Assembly (NCBI GenBank): GCA_003049465.1
Contig: PYSS01000003.1
Span: forward strand, 643,323-707,322
Length of the DNA stretch: 64,000 nt
Direction of reading: 5' to 3'
Source of the DNA: Magnaporthiopsis rhizophila
Taxonomy: Eukaryota; Ascomycota; Sordariomycetes; Magnaporthales; Magnaporthaceae
The position numbers and the translations under genes are program-made. The notes beneath the pieces are model-generated. The model was not told the DNA's origin. It worked only from the letters and a program-made list of their open reading frames with translations, and did not search any database. Below, one piece after another: positions 11,897 through 23,114 of this stretch (the stretch's first letter is position 1; each line of letters begins with the position of its first letter).

Positions 11897-14800
11897 TCAC
11901 ATGGTGGCTCCCGCAGGCGTGGTGCCAACCGAGAGCGAGGTGGCCTCCTCGGCATCCTTGGGCTTGACCAGCTTGACCGAAACCTCGGAATCGCGGGAGA
12001 AGACCCGCAGGCCGATGACGCAGACCGCGTTCCATGGGCTCCGGCCTTCGTCGTCCGCCGTCGCCGCGGGCGCCGCTTCTTCTTCATCCGACTCCTCTTC
12101 GTCTTCCTCGTCCTGCTCCTCGTCCTCCTCCTCCTCAGCTTCCTCCTTCTCGTCTTCCTCATCCGATTCATCCTTGCCCTCGTCCTTAACGACCGGGGCC
12201 GCTTCGACCTTAGCCTCAGTCTCGGTTGGCTTCTCGGTGGCATTATCATTGCCATCATCGGATCCCTTCTCGGTGGACGAGGTTGGGGTGGGCGCATTGC
12301 TTCCTTCGGCGGTCTTCTTAGCAGCGTCTTCCTCAGCCTTCACCTTCTCGGACTTCTCAGCCTTCTCCTTGGCCTCGGCCTCCTCCTTCTCTTTTGCCTC
12401 CTTGGCCAGTCTCTTCTTCTTTTTCTTCTGGGCGATTCTTTCGGCCCTCTCCTTCCGCTCCTTCTCCCTTTTCTCGCGCTTTTCCTTGAGCTGCTTGGCC
12501 TTCTCCTTCTTCTGCTTGGCCTTTTCCTTTTCCTTTTTAGCCTTCTCTTTCTTCTTCTTTTCCTCCTCCTTCCTCTTTTTACGCTCGGCCTTGGTCTCCA
12601 GCAGGAGATCCTCGTCGGTCACGCCACCCTTGGCATGTGCAAGATCGTACTGCATCCCGATCTGCCGGAGCTTCTGTGGACACTTTTCGGCGCACTCCTG
12701 GACGATATTCTCGACGAGCTTCTTGTCCGCGTCCCTCGTCGCTGTGATCTTGGGGATAACTTCGTAGCGGCCAGCCTCGAGGTCCACCTCGCAGCTGACA
12801 GAACGGTTCTCCCAGTCGTGAGCGGGTCGGGCCCGGCAGATGTGGTCGCCCGTCTTGCCATTCTCCTCTTTGAGCACAAAGTGCAGCGAGAAGGTATACT
12901 GGCCCTCGAGTCCAACAAAGTAGCGCTCGTCCAGCTGCGAGAGGCTGATGACGACAAGACCCCCCTTTTTGATCTATTGCCAGGGAGCGCCACCAGAGTC
13001 AGTCGCCGAGGATACGACCAAACACGACTAAAGGGTTGGCTGTCAATCTTACCTCGAGCAGAAACTTTGACTGAAGGTACCCCGTAACCCAGCTGATATC
13101 GACGTTGGTCCATTGCTGCACGACGGTCCACTTCTCATCAAAGAGCCGGGTCCTGTGCATGTACTTGAACTTGTCGAGCATGTCGCGGAAGGACATCCAG
13201 AACACTCCGTCGTCACCGAAGACGTGGCCTAGCTTCTTCAGCCAGTAGGGGGTCCACTCCTTGCTTCCGTCAGACCAAGGCCCGTTCCACTCGCCGAATC
13301 CGGCGCCGCCCCGTCGACCCCACGGGTTTCTATAAATACTTTGTTAGCATGTTGTGGAGCTGAGCGCGCGTGGAAGCGGCTATGAGCGGAGGGCTTACGT
13401 ACCGGATCTGAACCAGGCGGACTCTTTCGCCCTTCTCTCCGACCTCTTCGACTGCCTTAAGGATCGAATAGGCGTGGTTGAGGGCAAGACCGTTGGCGTT
13501 GGAGTCCCAACCCGTTCCCATGGCGGAGAGGGCAAAGACGAAGTCGCCGGCGTCGTTAACCAGCTCGCGCCAGAGCTTGTCCTCGTACAGCACCCGGTTG
13601 GTGACCAGCGTGGTCGTCACGCCACCTGTCATGTCCTCGACACCCTCACCGGACCAGCCACCCTCAATCGCCTCGCTTTATGAAGTGAAGACACATGTCA
13701 GCGACTCAGTTCCTAATACAGTATCCGCGGCGTTCAACGGGGTAGGGCAACTTACTAGTCACCGTGGATCTTGGCATACGCCTTCTCCATAAGGGGCAGC
13801 CACGTCTCATTTTTGTCTTCGCAGCTGGCGAAGTAGAGTGCCTCTGAGCCGGTTTGGTACCTGGTAGGGGCTAATGTTAGGACCAGTTACTGCACCGCCA
13901 AGGGTGAGTGAATACGCAACCGGCCTACCTTGCACGGTGGTCTCTTTCAAGCTTCCCAGTGGGATCGTACTGTAAAGTCGGTGTCAGCATCTCCACACAT
14001 ACAAAAGCCCTGGACAAAGGTTCAAACAAACTTACATCACCACTGTACCCGTTGTAGTCGGAGCATTTCAGAAAAAGATTGTCGTCGATCAGGACGGGAA
14101 CGAATTCGCCATCACGCTGGAAGACGAAGCCATATACGCCGACGTCTTCATCGCGATCCACACAGACGCGGTCTATCAGGTCCTTGCGGTGGGCGATGGT
14201 CGCCACAGCGGCCAGCCACCAGCACTATAGTTGATCAGGGTCAGCATTTGTGCACGCCTTCTCCCACACGGTGGGTATGGGGTTGAAGTGTGGAATGCGC
14301 ACATTCCCGTTCTGGCCCTGCTTGATGTCGGAAGCCGAGTAGCCATCGACGGTGAAGCGAGGGCTGTCAAAGATCCAGTGTACACGATGAACCGACCCGG
14401 GGTTGTAGTAGGTGCCTTCGGCTCTCACACCACGCCCGCGGCGAGGGGCATCGGCGGCGGCGGCGGCGGCGGCCTTGGGGCGGCCCTGCTCGCGAGTGGC
14501 GGCGGCGGCGTTACCGGCTTCTCCGGTGGCTTCGCAATCAGAGTCATCACTGCAGGGGAGGTATGGATCGGAGCGGATCAGACCGTTGAGGCAGTTTTTC
14601 TCGGGGTCCGCCTCGATGTCGAAGTCCGGGTCGGTGTACTTCTCATTCTTGAGGCGGCAGTCGCGCACGGCGCGGCGGACACGCTCGCGGCACTCCCGGG
14701 CGGCGGCCTCGTACGACTCGGCAGCGTTGCGGGTGGTGGCGGTGCCGCGGGAGCAGTCGGGCGGGAGCAGGGTGGCATAGAGGCGGCGCGGGAAAATGGA

Positions 14801-14938
14801 CGTCACCTTGCCCGGCTTCTTGGTGAAGAATTTGTCCCAGAACTCCGAGACGTGCTCCTGAGGAGCCTTGGAGAAGTCATGCTTTTTGGCAGCCGCGGCG
14901 TCGGTCATCTTCACGAAAGCGTTTGGTGTTCTGGACAC
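11897..14938 (-). CDS. Calpain-family cysteine protease with Lys/Glu-rich C-terminal region
   Basis: Calpain-type (C2 family) cysteine endopeptidase, predicted cytosolic. The reading starts at ATG 14938 (MSRTPNAFVK) or ATG 14908 (MTDAAAAKKHD). The first exon ends QGQNGN at about 14309, and an 83-nt intron joins it to CWWLAAVATI, giving the family's active-site Cys context (G-[DN]-C-W). Later exons carry ALNHAYSILK with the catalytic His and RNPWG with the catalytic Asn, then WKK- and WV-rich calpain C2-like sequence. The intron joins near 13.99-14.03, 13.87-13.92, 13.68-13.76, 13.33-13.40 and 12.97-13.05 kb all look regular. The last exon (about 12972-11897) holds a long Lys/Glu coiled-coil-like run, then a Glu/Asp run, and ends VSVKLVKPKDAEE. 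Total is about 865 residues. The final TGA lies inside GTGAGTGG, a good donor, so one more small exon cannot be excluded. There is no MIT domain, so it is not the PalB calpain of pH signalling. Confidence 0.88.
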
Positions 14939-15787
14939 TTTTTGACCAAAATTGACTGTATTCTGGCCCGCCTGCCATCCCTGGAGAGACAGATAATGTT
15001 TCGATAAGGTCCGTCTGGTGAAAGAAAGTAGAGGCCCGGAAGGTGTCGAATAGAAGGGAGCTTTGCGGCTTTCTATCTTTTATTTTGGGTAGACACCATA
15101 GGCCCGTCCTATAAGGATGTGGCGGGCCTTGGCGCGGCACCACGGCCTCATGTCTGTTCCAGAGGCTCCTGCAGTGCTACGCTGCGGCATAAAGGAAAGT
15201 AAGCCATGCTGCTAGCACCTGGCACCAACAAGCCCAGCTGAGGTGGAAGATGGTGGGGGGTCGATCTTGTCCGTTGGTTGTTGCTGCAGAGCCGTCGTCT
15301 TCGGCTTTCCCAAGACGGCATGGCGGCATGCGGTGCTGATGGACGGGAAGCTGGACGGTCCCCTGTTTTCTTCAACAGCTGGGGTGTCGGCGGCAAACTC
15401 CGACTAGCTCGGACGCATCAACCGCAAAGCCGGCGGGCAAGGCCACCAATGAAATGAGGATGTGACTGCGCCACGCGCGGGCCGTCGTAAAATGGCCCAA
15501 CCTGAGGGTCTAGACCGCCAAGGCTGATGCCTGAGGTTTTGACTGCGGCGTATTCGCCCAGTCAAAACCGTGCTGCTTTTTCACCGATGTGATTGATGTG
15601 ACGCTGGTGATCTGCAGTCATCATGCGGCTGCTAATAAGGGGTGGGGTCGATCAGGGTTGCCGCACGCTCGTGCGCCCCAATGGAGACACCCAGCCTTAT
15701 TGCGGAGTCTCAGTAAGCAGATGAGAACGCATCCATTTACAGCACTAAAAATGACGCTGGTGCCCAGCTTCGGATGGCAAGTGCAAC
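14939..15787. other. Intergenic region between calpain and sugar transporter
   Basis: About 850 bp upstream of the calpain gene and downstream of the transporter stop. The open frames here are short and match no family. I see no RNA gene or repeat in it. Confidence 0.6.
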
Positions 15788-17627
15788 TTAATTTTTCGGC
15801 GGGGCGCTGTGCCTTAGCGTAATACTAGCGCCGCCTTGCAGCCGCCTGCAACCCAAGAACCATGCTGCCTCCTTTGTCACCAGCACTGCCGACCTTCCCT
15901 TCTCGCCCGCGTCCTCGGGGCCCGCCGTCAGCTCCTCCGGTTTGTAGTTGCCAAACCCCCTCAGGCTGACGCCCTCGTTGAAGAGGCGGTCGACCTGCTC
16001 GAGCGACTTGCCCCTGCACTCGGGCACGCAGAACTAGGTGAAGGCCATGGCCAGCACGAGCATGCCCGCGAAGATGAAGCCCACCCGCGAACCCAGCCCC
16101 GCGTAAGGCGGGTACAGCAGATACGGGATGCTGAAGCTGACGATGAAGTTGGTACCGACGTTGACGATGGACGCGATGCGCTGCGACGCGTCGCGCAGCC
16201 GCAGCGCCGGCAGCTCCGTCGTCACCACGTATGCCAGCGGCGCCCAGGCGAAGACGAAGCCGGCCGCGAAGATGGTCAGCATCGACACCATGGCAGTCTT
16301 CATCGCCGCCGACGGGTTCGGAGCCATGCCAAGGCCGCTCATGGTCGCGATGGCCAAGAACATCCAAACTGCGCTGATCAGTAGGAGTGGGCTTTTTTTT
16401 TTTTTTTTTTTTTTTTTTTTTGGGGATCGATTAGTTGAAGGCATTCAGAGAGGGGCTTCCAGGGGGAAGGCTGCAGCTCACCGACGTCCGTGGCGGTCTA
16501 CGAGATACAGGCCGATAAATGTGACGGTGAGATTGACGATTGCGTTAATCACAACCATGGTAAAAGGGTTGACCGTGCCGATGTCCCGGATAAAGACGGC
16601 TCCGTACGTCGACACAAACGCCTAGCCGGTCGCCTGCAGGAAGAAGTTCATGGCAACCACGACTCCTGTGCGCTTGAGGTTCTTGCCCTGGAACAGCTCC
16701 TTGAACTTGCCTTGCTCGGGCTCGTTTTCCAGAGCCACCCGCAACGCCTCGAACTGCTCATCGATCTCGCTGTCGCTGACCACACCTGCCCGGAGCTTAG
16801 CGAGCGACGCGCGGGCTTCTTCGGGCCTGTCCTTGGTCAAAAGCCAGCGAGGAGACTCGGGGATTAAGAGTATCATGACCATGACGATGACGGGAACAAT
16901 GAAGAAGAGGCCGAAGGGGATCTGCTAGGCTCTGTTGTCTGGGATCGAGCTCGTTCCACGGCAGACTGCGCTCACCATCAGGGTTCCAAACTGCCATACG
17001 GCGGGAAACGTCAGCCAGTGTTTGTGGAGTTGGGCTAAGCCGTGCGCAACAAACCTACCATCAGGCTGAACTGGTAAGACCCAACTGCAAAGCCACGGAT
17101 CTCGCGCGGCATGATCTCGGATTGGTATACCGGAACTACCGCCAGTTCCATCCCGATATAAATGTCTGTACAAAGCCTATGATTAGACACCCACCGGAAA
17201 CGACCACTTTCGCGCCACCAGAGGAACCCAGACAGAAATTCTTCCTACAGTTGAGCACCCTCGCCGCCATGATCTGCTCCCTCGTTCTGGAAGTGACGGC
17301 CATGATGGCAGGTATAATAGCCCATGCGCTCATGGCGAACATGCACCAGCGTCGCCCCCAACGCTGGCTGACGAGGCTCCCGATGATGATGCCGGCAGCA
17401 AAGCCGATGAAGTTCAGGCTATTGAACAGCGACAGCCAGTACGGCGGGATGCGGTACATGCTCGCTGCCGCGTCCCACTCGCCAAACTGGCGCTGGAACG
17501 GCTCCATGGCCTGGGTCGTCGAGTAACCCGCATTGTCGAAGCCGTAGTTGAAGGTCGACACGGCAATGACGACAAAAGCGACCGCGAGCCGCCGGTTGAA
17601 GTGCTGAAGGATCCGATTTTTGGCCAT
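15788..17627 (-). pseudogene. MFS sugar transporter with three in-frame TAG codons
   Basis: Twelve-helix sugar:proton symporter of the major facilitator sugar family by sequence. It starts at ATG 17627 (MAKNRILQHFNRRL), followed by NYGFDNAGYSTTQAM, SLVSQRWGRRW, an intron (about 17241-17150), GMELAVVPVYQSEIMPRE, the loop motif PESPRWLL, LVDRHGR before a second intron, and the C-terminal PECRGKSLEQVDRLF. That motif set is essentially complete. Three stops interrupt the frame: 16925-16927 (RA*QIPFG, family Trp), 16622-16624 (ATG*AFVST, family Gln) and 16034-16036 (AFT*FCVPE, usually Trp or Tyr). All are TAG and fit CpA-to-TpA changes. The second intron (about 16480-16375) contains 29 A's on the sense strand. 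It lies downstream of and on the same strand as the broken GH3 gene. The stops make a functional full-length protein unlikely. Confidence 0.85.
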
Positions 17628-18527
17628 GGCAGTTGTGATTCCTCTCCGCTTGCTTCAGGGTCACAGTCGGAAAGTTTGACCTTGATAGAAAGAAAAGGCC
17701 AAGAGGTCCCGGCCCCTGGGCACGGCGGCCATTCACTTCACGTTAAATGCTGGCGGCTTGACCTTGCCTCCCTGCTTAGGTACCTACATAGGGGCTTCCC
17801 CGAGCATTACCTAGCTCCTGTCTCTGAAAGCTCCTCATCTTCACGGATAACTGCGGAGTGCTCTAGAGGGGAAATTGACAGCCGACTTGGCGTGGAGAAA
17901 ACGGGTGACATTCCCACCAGGAACATGACTCGGCAGATCTGGCGGATCTCCCCGGTGAAGGAAGACGTGACGAGGACCCCATGATGTCGACCACTTACTT
18001 GTTGGTTTTCAGACAAGCGTGCTCTTGTCCCCCCGAGGTCTATTCCATTCAAAGACGACACAGGTTATTGCTAGCCAAGCTAACCTATCGTTAAGCTGCC
18101 TCAAGATGGCAAGGCCGCATGGCACAATGAAATAAACGTATCAAGGGTATAAGGCCCTATAGGGCTAGGGCGGGGCATCCATGCAAAAGGCTAATTAATG
18201 GGTTCGAAGGGAGTGTTGGGTGTATAGGTAGGTAGGCAGCCAACAGAATGTGTCTGTTCCAGCGTGGATTGCTTGGTGGAATAACCCCCTATGATCCTTG
18301 AGACCCGTACCTCCCGGTGGACCGAAACGCATGCAATGCCACCAGCTGCCCAAAGGCAAAAGCGGCGAGAGCCTTAGTTCCCGCGGAGCTTCGGCCTCCC
18401 CGGCATTGCTCGCCAGTGACCCTGTTCTGCGCTTTGCCGCTCGGTAACGGCGACCCAGCAGTCAAAGCATCCATTTAAATTAAGAGACCTGCCTTGCGCA
18501 TCGGGCACTTCAGTGGCCGTCTGGGGT
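17628..18527. other. Intergenic region: transporter promoter and GH3 3' flank
   Basis: About 900 bp with no supported gene. It contains TAGGTACCTACATAGG-like sequence at 17776-17790 and a TAGGTAGGTAGG run at 18225-18237, both of the dispersed class seen elsewhere in the window. Confidence 0.6.
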
Positions 18528-18780
18528 TTATCTATGCTCAAGGCCTGACCAGTAAATATCCTTCGCGACCGTGAAATGGCCCTCCTGGGTATCTGTGCCG
18601 GTGACGACCGACACCGAGTACTCGCCCGACTTGCAGCACCAGGCCTGCCTGTTCTCGTCCCAAACGGAGATGTCGTCCTTCCTGATCGGCAGCGTGACCG
18701 ACCTGCTCTCACCGGCAGCCAGGGAGACCTTTTCAAAGCCAGCCAGGATCCTCAACGGCCTCAGAAATCGAGACCCTGAC

Positions 18781-18815
18781 CCTCCTCCTCCTCCTCCTCC
18801 TCCTCCTCCTCCTCC
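18781..18815. repeat. (CCT)n trinucleotide repeat inside the GH3 gene
   Basis: About 11 to 12 CCT units on the plus strand, read as poly-Gly in the C-terminal fibronectin-like domain of the GH3 protein. It is in frame and likely length-variable. Confidence 0.9.
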
Positions 18816-20350
18816 GGGCGGCCTGCTTGTCACGAACGATACGTAGAGCCTGACCAGCTCGGCTCCGGATCTCGACCCCGTGTTTTCGACCTGCACGGCG
18901 ACCTCGGCGTCCGAAACCCTCAGGTTCGAGGCGCGGAAGGTGGTGTAAGCTCAGCCCGTGGCCAAACGCGAACGCAGGCTCGATGCGCCTGGCCTCGAAC
19001 CAGCGGTAGCCCACGAAGACGTCCTCGGCGTACGCGATGCTGCCATTGTCGCTGCCGAAGCTGAGAAACGCGGGTCCGTCCTCGAGCCGGTCCGGAAACG
19101 TCACGGGCAGCCTGCCGCTCGGGTTGGCGGCGCCGAACACCACGTCGGCGAGTGCGTTGCCGGCCTCGCAGCCGCCGTACCACGAGTGCACGACGGCCTG
19201 CGCGCGGTGCCGCCACGGCATCGCGATCGGGTTCCCCGCCTGCGTGACGACGATGGCGGCCGGGTTCGCGTCCAGCACGGCGGCCGCGAGGTCGTCGACG
19301 CGCGGCGGCAGTGACATGGAGGCCCGGTCCATGCCCTCCTTCTCGAGGTCCGCGTTCAGCCCGACCACGACAAAGACGTGCCCGCAGCGCCGGGCCAGTG
19401 CGGCGGCGCGGCGGATCCCCTTGTCCGCGTCCAGCGCGAGGCTTCCGCCCAGCCGACAGGCGCCGCCGGGGATGGGCAGCAGCGAGCCGCTGCTGCCGGG
19501 ATCCACCACCCTAGAGGCGGAGGCACTGCCGGCGTCGACGCGGAGGCAATAGGTCCTGCCGGCGACCAAGGCGCGAGTGCCGCGGCGCTCCGAGGAGCCC
19601 TTGCCGAAGAGCATGCCGCCCGGGTCTCGTGTCGTTTCGTTGTCGATGACGAGCTCGTCGTCGATGAACAGCTTGCCGACGCCGTATGTGGCGAGGCCGA
19701 ACTCGTAGGCCCCGTCGCGCTCTGGGACGTAGTCGGCCCGCATCGACATGTAGAACGTCTCGGCCTTTTGCGGGTGGTCGTAGTCCATGAGCTGGTACGT
19801 CGTGTCCGGGATCGTGAGGCGGTCTAATGCCTGTCGCTGAGGGACCGTGTGCGGCTCGTTGAAGAGCTCAATCGTCACGGCGGCCACGTTCTCGCCGCCT
19901 ATAAAGGGCGGGAGCAGCACGTGTCCAAAAACGCCTGGCTCGTAATGCACTTTGGCGTTGGGATTCGCAGGTAGCACGTGTCCGCGGATCCCCTGAAAGA
20001 CAGAGCTGGTGTAGTAAGGACGCAGGCTGGCGCTGCCGCCACCGCAGGCCGCCGCGAGCTTGGCGTTGGGCCCGATGACGGCCACATCGGCGCAAGCTGC
20101 GGGGTCGATAGGAAGGGTGCCGGCCGAGTTCTTGAGCAGGACGATGCTCTCGGTCGCCAGCTCGCGGTTCAGCTGTCTGTCCTGCGGTGAGTCGCGCGTC
20201 ATCTCCTTGCCGGCGACCCTCGCGCGGCTCGCTGCGTTCACAAAGCCGAGCACTTTGCGCACTCTCTCATCGATTGTGTGCATGCCCACTTTGCCTGAAC
20301 CGACAGCAGCCAGGATTGCCTGCGTGCTCCTGTGTCGGGCGGGACCAGGC

Positions 20351-20366
20351 ATCTCTATATCTCTAT
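20351..20366. repeat. 8-bp tandem duplication causing a frameshift in GH3
   Basis: ATCTCTAT occurs twice in direct tandem on the plus strand. With one copy the frame runs GLDIEMPGPARH without a break; with two copies it hits TAG within a few codons. Confidence 0.85.
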
Positions 20367-21183
20367 GTCGAGCCCTGCGTTGAGGCTCTCGGCCCAGGAG
20401 TAGGTGCCATACCTTCTGGTTGCAGCCAGGTGTCAGAAACTGGGCTACCGGATTGTAGGCCCTCACGTGTGGCTCTGTAGTAGGAATACGTACCAGTCGC
20501 TCATGACAAGCCCCTGGAACCCCCATTCGCTCCTGAGAATCTGGTCCAGTATCACACGGCTCTCAGACACGTGCACGCCGTTGACCTTGTTGTACGACGA
20601 CATGACAACGCCGGGCCGGCCGTCGCGCACGGCGATCTGGAAGGGCCGCAGGTAGACCCCGCGCAGGGCGCGCTCCGACACGCGGACGTCGAGCGCCCTC
20701 TTGGCCGTCTCCTGGTCGTTGGCGACAAAGTGCTTGAGCCCGGCCAGCGTGCCGGCGGCCCCGCCATCGTCACCACCCTGGACGCCCTGGATGATGGCGG
20801 CGGCCAGGACGCCGCCGAGCAGCGGGTCCTCGGAGAAGCTCTCGAAGCCGCGGCCGTTGAGTGGGGCGCGCACCGTGTTGACCGTCGGGCCCAGCCACAC
20901 GTGGGCGCCCTTTGCCTCGCACTCGCGCGAGAGCAGCTCGCCGGCGCGCCGGACTAGCGCCCGGTTCCAGGTGGCACCCAGGCCCGTGCCGTACGGCACG
21001 CAGAGGGCCGGGACCGGGTTGAAGAAGCGTGCGCCGCGGGCGCTGTTGGGACCGTCGGTGCATTTGATAGCCGGCACCCCGTGCTGGGGCAGGGCGGCCG
21101 TGTGCCAAAAGTCGGAGCCGGCAAGGAGCGAGGCCTTTTCGGCTAGGCTCAGGGACTCGAGCGTCTTTTCCACGTCGAGCATT

Positions 21184-21610
21184 GGGGCGGCTGGTGAGGA
21201 GGACAGGGGAAACCGCGGGCGGTCGAGCCGGTCGATGCGGAAAAGACGGCTACTGAATGTTGGTAAAACCAGGGCACAAGCAAATCCTATTTGGTCCACT
21301 TCCCGGGCCTCGATGGCGCCCACGGCCCGGGTTCCCAGCCGACTGAGACGGGTGTCGTGTGGGATCAAATCGGGGAAGGCTGTTCGGGGAGGCCTTGGCG
21401 GTGATCCACTCTGGGATTTACAGCGAGGTGTGGGCGACTGTCACATATATGCGTGCTGTTTTTTCTCGTCGAACGATGCGCTACCTTAGCTTCACCAAGA
21501 ACTTTTACAGCGCCGCTAACGTGTCCCGACCTATCGACGGACTATCATAACTGTAAAATAAAAGGAGAGAAACCCGTCCGAAACACCAGTGAATCATCCA
21601 AGCTTACACC
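21184..21610. other. Intergenic region upstream of the GH3 gene
   Basis: About 430 bp between the GH3 start and the stop of the small unknown gene. No coding feature or named regulatory site is supported. Confidence 0.55.
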
Positions 21611-21958
21611 TCAAAAGTCTGGCTGCTCCGGGAGGCCGGCGTCCACGTTCAAAACTGGAAGAATCATCCGTCTGTTGGGGATGCTTGCATAAAAGGTCAA
21701 AAGCCCTCGCCAACTGACAGCCATGGCCTGCTGGAACGAAAGAAGCTCCTTGGTCGTGACGACCCAAACCCATGTGACCCACGGCTCGTGGACGACCGGA
21801 TTGGGAGAGTCCTCGAGCCTGACGCATTCCACCTTGATGTCCCTAGGACTAATGGGCGCGAGCGCCTTCTTGATGGATTTCTTGATCAGGGCCTCCTCGC
21901 TGGCGTTGGCCCATTGGAGCCCTGCCGACGGGTCGTTTCGGTCCTTGAGGATTGGCAT
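21611..21958 (-). CDS. Small protein of unknown function
   Basis: An open frame of 115 codons from ATG 21958 (MPILKDRNDPS) to the stop at 21611, ending GLPEQPDF. The composition looks like real coding sequence: mixed hydrophobic and charged residues, a tryptophan-rich stretch WVTWVWVVTTKE, and SWRGLLTFYASIPNRRMILP near the end. I do not recognise the family. The frame stays open upstream through KKKPEFVSVSV to a possible acceptor (TTTAG) near 21995, so a short 5' exon may exist. A nine-base A run near this point could also hide a frameshift. It is downstream of MobA-like and upstream of GH3 on the same strand, with no evident functional link. Confidence 0.5.
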   Translation of the reverse strand: MPILKDRNDPSAGLQWANASEEALIKKSIKKALAPISPRDIKVECVRLEDSPNPVVHEPWVTWVWVVTTKELLSFQQAMAVSWRGLLTFYASIPNRRMILPVLNVDAGLPEQPDF

Positions 21959-23114
21959 GACGCTGACGGATACGAATTCGGGCTTTTTTTTTCTAAATGG
22001 ATAGAGAGCAAGCTGCCGAAGGAATAGATGCTTAGAGTCCCATCGTCTGCGGTCGAGATTTTCATAAAAGCGCGGTTGGTTAGATATGGTACCTATCTGG
22101 GCGGTTTTGGCAGACGTCAGAATGGCTGATATGGAGATTGGGGCTGGATCTCTACGAATGTTATCACGGGCGGGTGGGGGTGTAGGAAACCTCGGCGCTT
22201 AATAAACCTAGATGGTGGTGGGCGAACTGTGCAACATACGTGGAAGACATTCAGTCACGTGGCGCCCACCTGTCAAAGATGAATCGCGAAAAAAAAGCGA
22301 CGGTGAATGTCAAGTGTTGTTTGTTTTTGGGTTTGCGCTTGTCGTGGGAGTGAAGAGTGAACGCGAAAGGTTCAGACGCGGAAGCCATCCGCGCGAAGTT
22401 GTACTGCACCGGCCCATCATGGGGGCTCCGGCCTTTCTCTCAACGGACCGCTGCATTAAAATCCCCTATGAAATAACTTGGTTATCGAATGGCAAAGAGT
22501 GTGTATGTCAGCCTCACATGGAAAACCACATCGTCTCGCCCAACAAATAGGCGGCGTGGGAGCACAGCAGCCGCAGTGCTGCCCATCGGCCTCCTCCTGG
22601 TCAACCGGCTGTCTATTTAGGCGGCACTCGTTCTCGCCCTCCTCCGATTGCCTGCCGCCAGGTGCCATGTGCCGGCTAACCGTTCCAGGGCTGATGGGGT
22701 TCGTGGGGGGTGGTTCGATCCCACCAATGGGCAACAGGACAGTCAACGTCACGGCTTGAAACAAGGAGCATCCTCTTTTTTTTTTTTTTTACTAAGCTAC
22801 AGGGAAAGTACCCGCTCAGCTTGATGCAGCATTGTCTTTATTTTCACGTCTTTTTTACGTCGTTTATCTGCGTTCACATACTCGTTCACGGGTAATATCA
22901 AGGAGTGACCCCTTTTCGTCTTGGTCAGTGAGCAACCATGACCGCGTGAGCCGCACTTTCGAGCAGGTGGTCTCTCCAAGTGTGGCATTGCCGTTTATTT
23001 GTAAGGTGGATATAGTGCACAAGGGATTAGGGAAGTATTAAGAACACTGGCTGCTCAGTCCTGTCGACAGAGTATATAAAGAGCGAAAACGCCTTGAGCA
23101 ACCACCTTCAAGGC
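21959..23114. other. Intergenic region with an isolated tRNA T-arm-like hairpin
   Basis: About 1.15 kb with no supported protein gene. It holds a T tract at 22776-22790 and a T-arm-like sequence at 22709-22733 (reported separately). A TATA-like TATATAAA at 23072-23079 has no plus-strand gene close by. Confidence 0.5.
22709..22733 (+). other. tRNA T-arm plus 3' acceptor-like sequence without a 5' half
   Basis: GGTGG-TTCGATC-CCACC forms a perfect five-pair T stem with a seven-base loop matching the B box. It is followed by AATGGGC and A, as a 3' acceptor strand and discriminator would be. I could not find a partner GCCCATT or a credible D arm at the right distance upstream. It may be a tRNA remnant, a tRNA with an intron that I cannot fold by eye, or chance. 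Confidence 0.3.

Larger units (their letters stand above)
18528..21183 (-). pseudogene. GH3 beta-glucosidase with PA14 domain, two frameshifts
   Basis: Family 3 glycoside hydrolase, which releases glucose from beta-glucosides; no signal peptide is seen, so it would be intracellular. It starts at ATG 21183 (MLDVEKTLESLSLAEKASLL). The N-terminal barrel shows CTDGPNSARG, GFESFSEDP, GLKHFVANDQE and VMSDW with the nucleophile Asp. An intron with donor GTACGT joins SDW to YGTYSWAESLNAGLDIE. A PA14 insert follows (about 19.9-19.5 kb: FGLATYGVGKLFIDDELVID). The second domain has ATESIVLLKN and, further on, WYGGCEAGNALADVVFG and NPSGRLPVTFP; the C-terminal fibronectin-like domain ends WSGLEHR. Two breaks are visible: a tandem 8-bp copy (20351-20358 and 20359-20366) just after GLDIE, and one extra base at 18947-18948 between GHGLS and YTTF. 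A 12-Gly run comes from a trinucleotide repeat at 18781-18815. The rest is well kept, so the loss may be recent, or one break may be a sequence error. Confidence 0.85.

Noticed and set aside
11901..12767. Ser/Phe-rich plus-strand frame across the calpain tail
   Set aside because: It is the antisense of the Lys/Glu-rich coiled-coil coding region.
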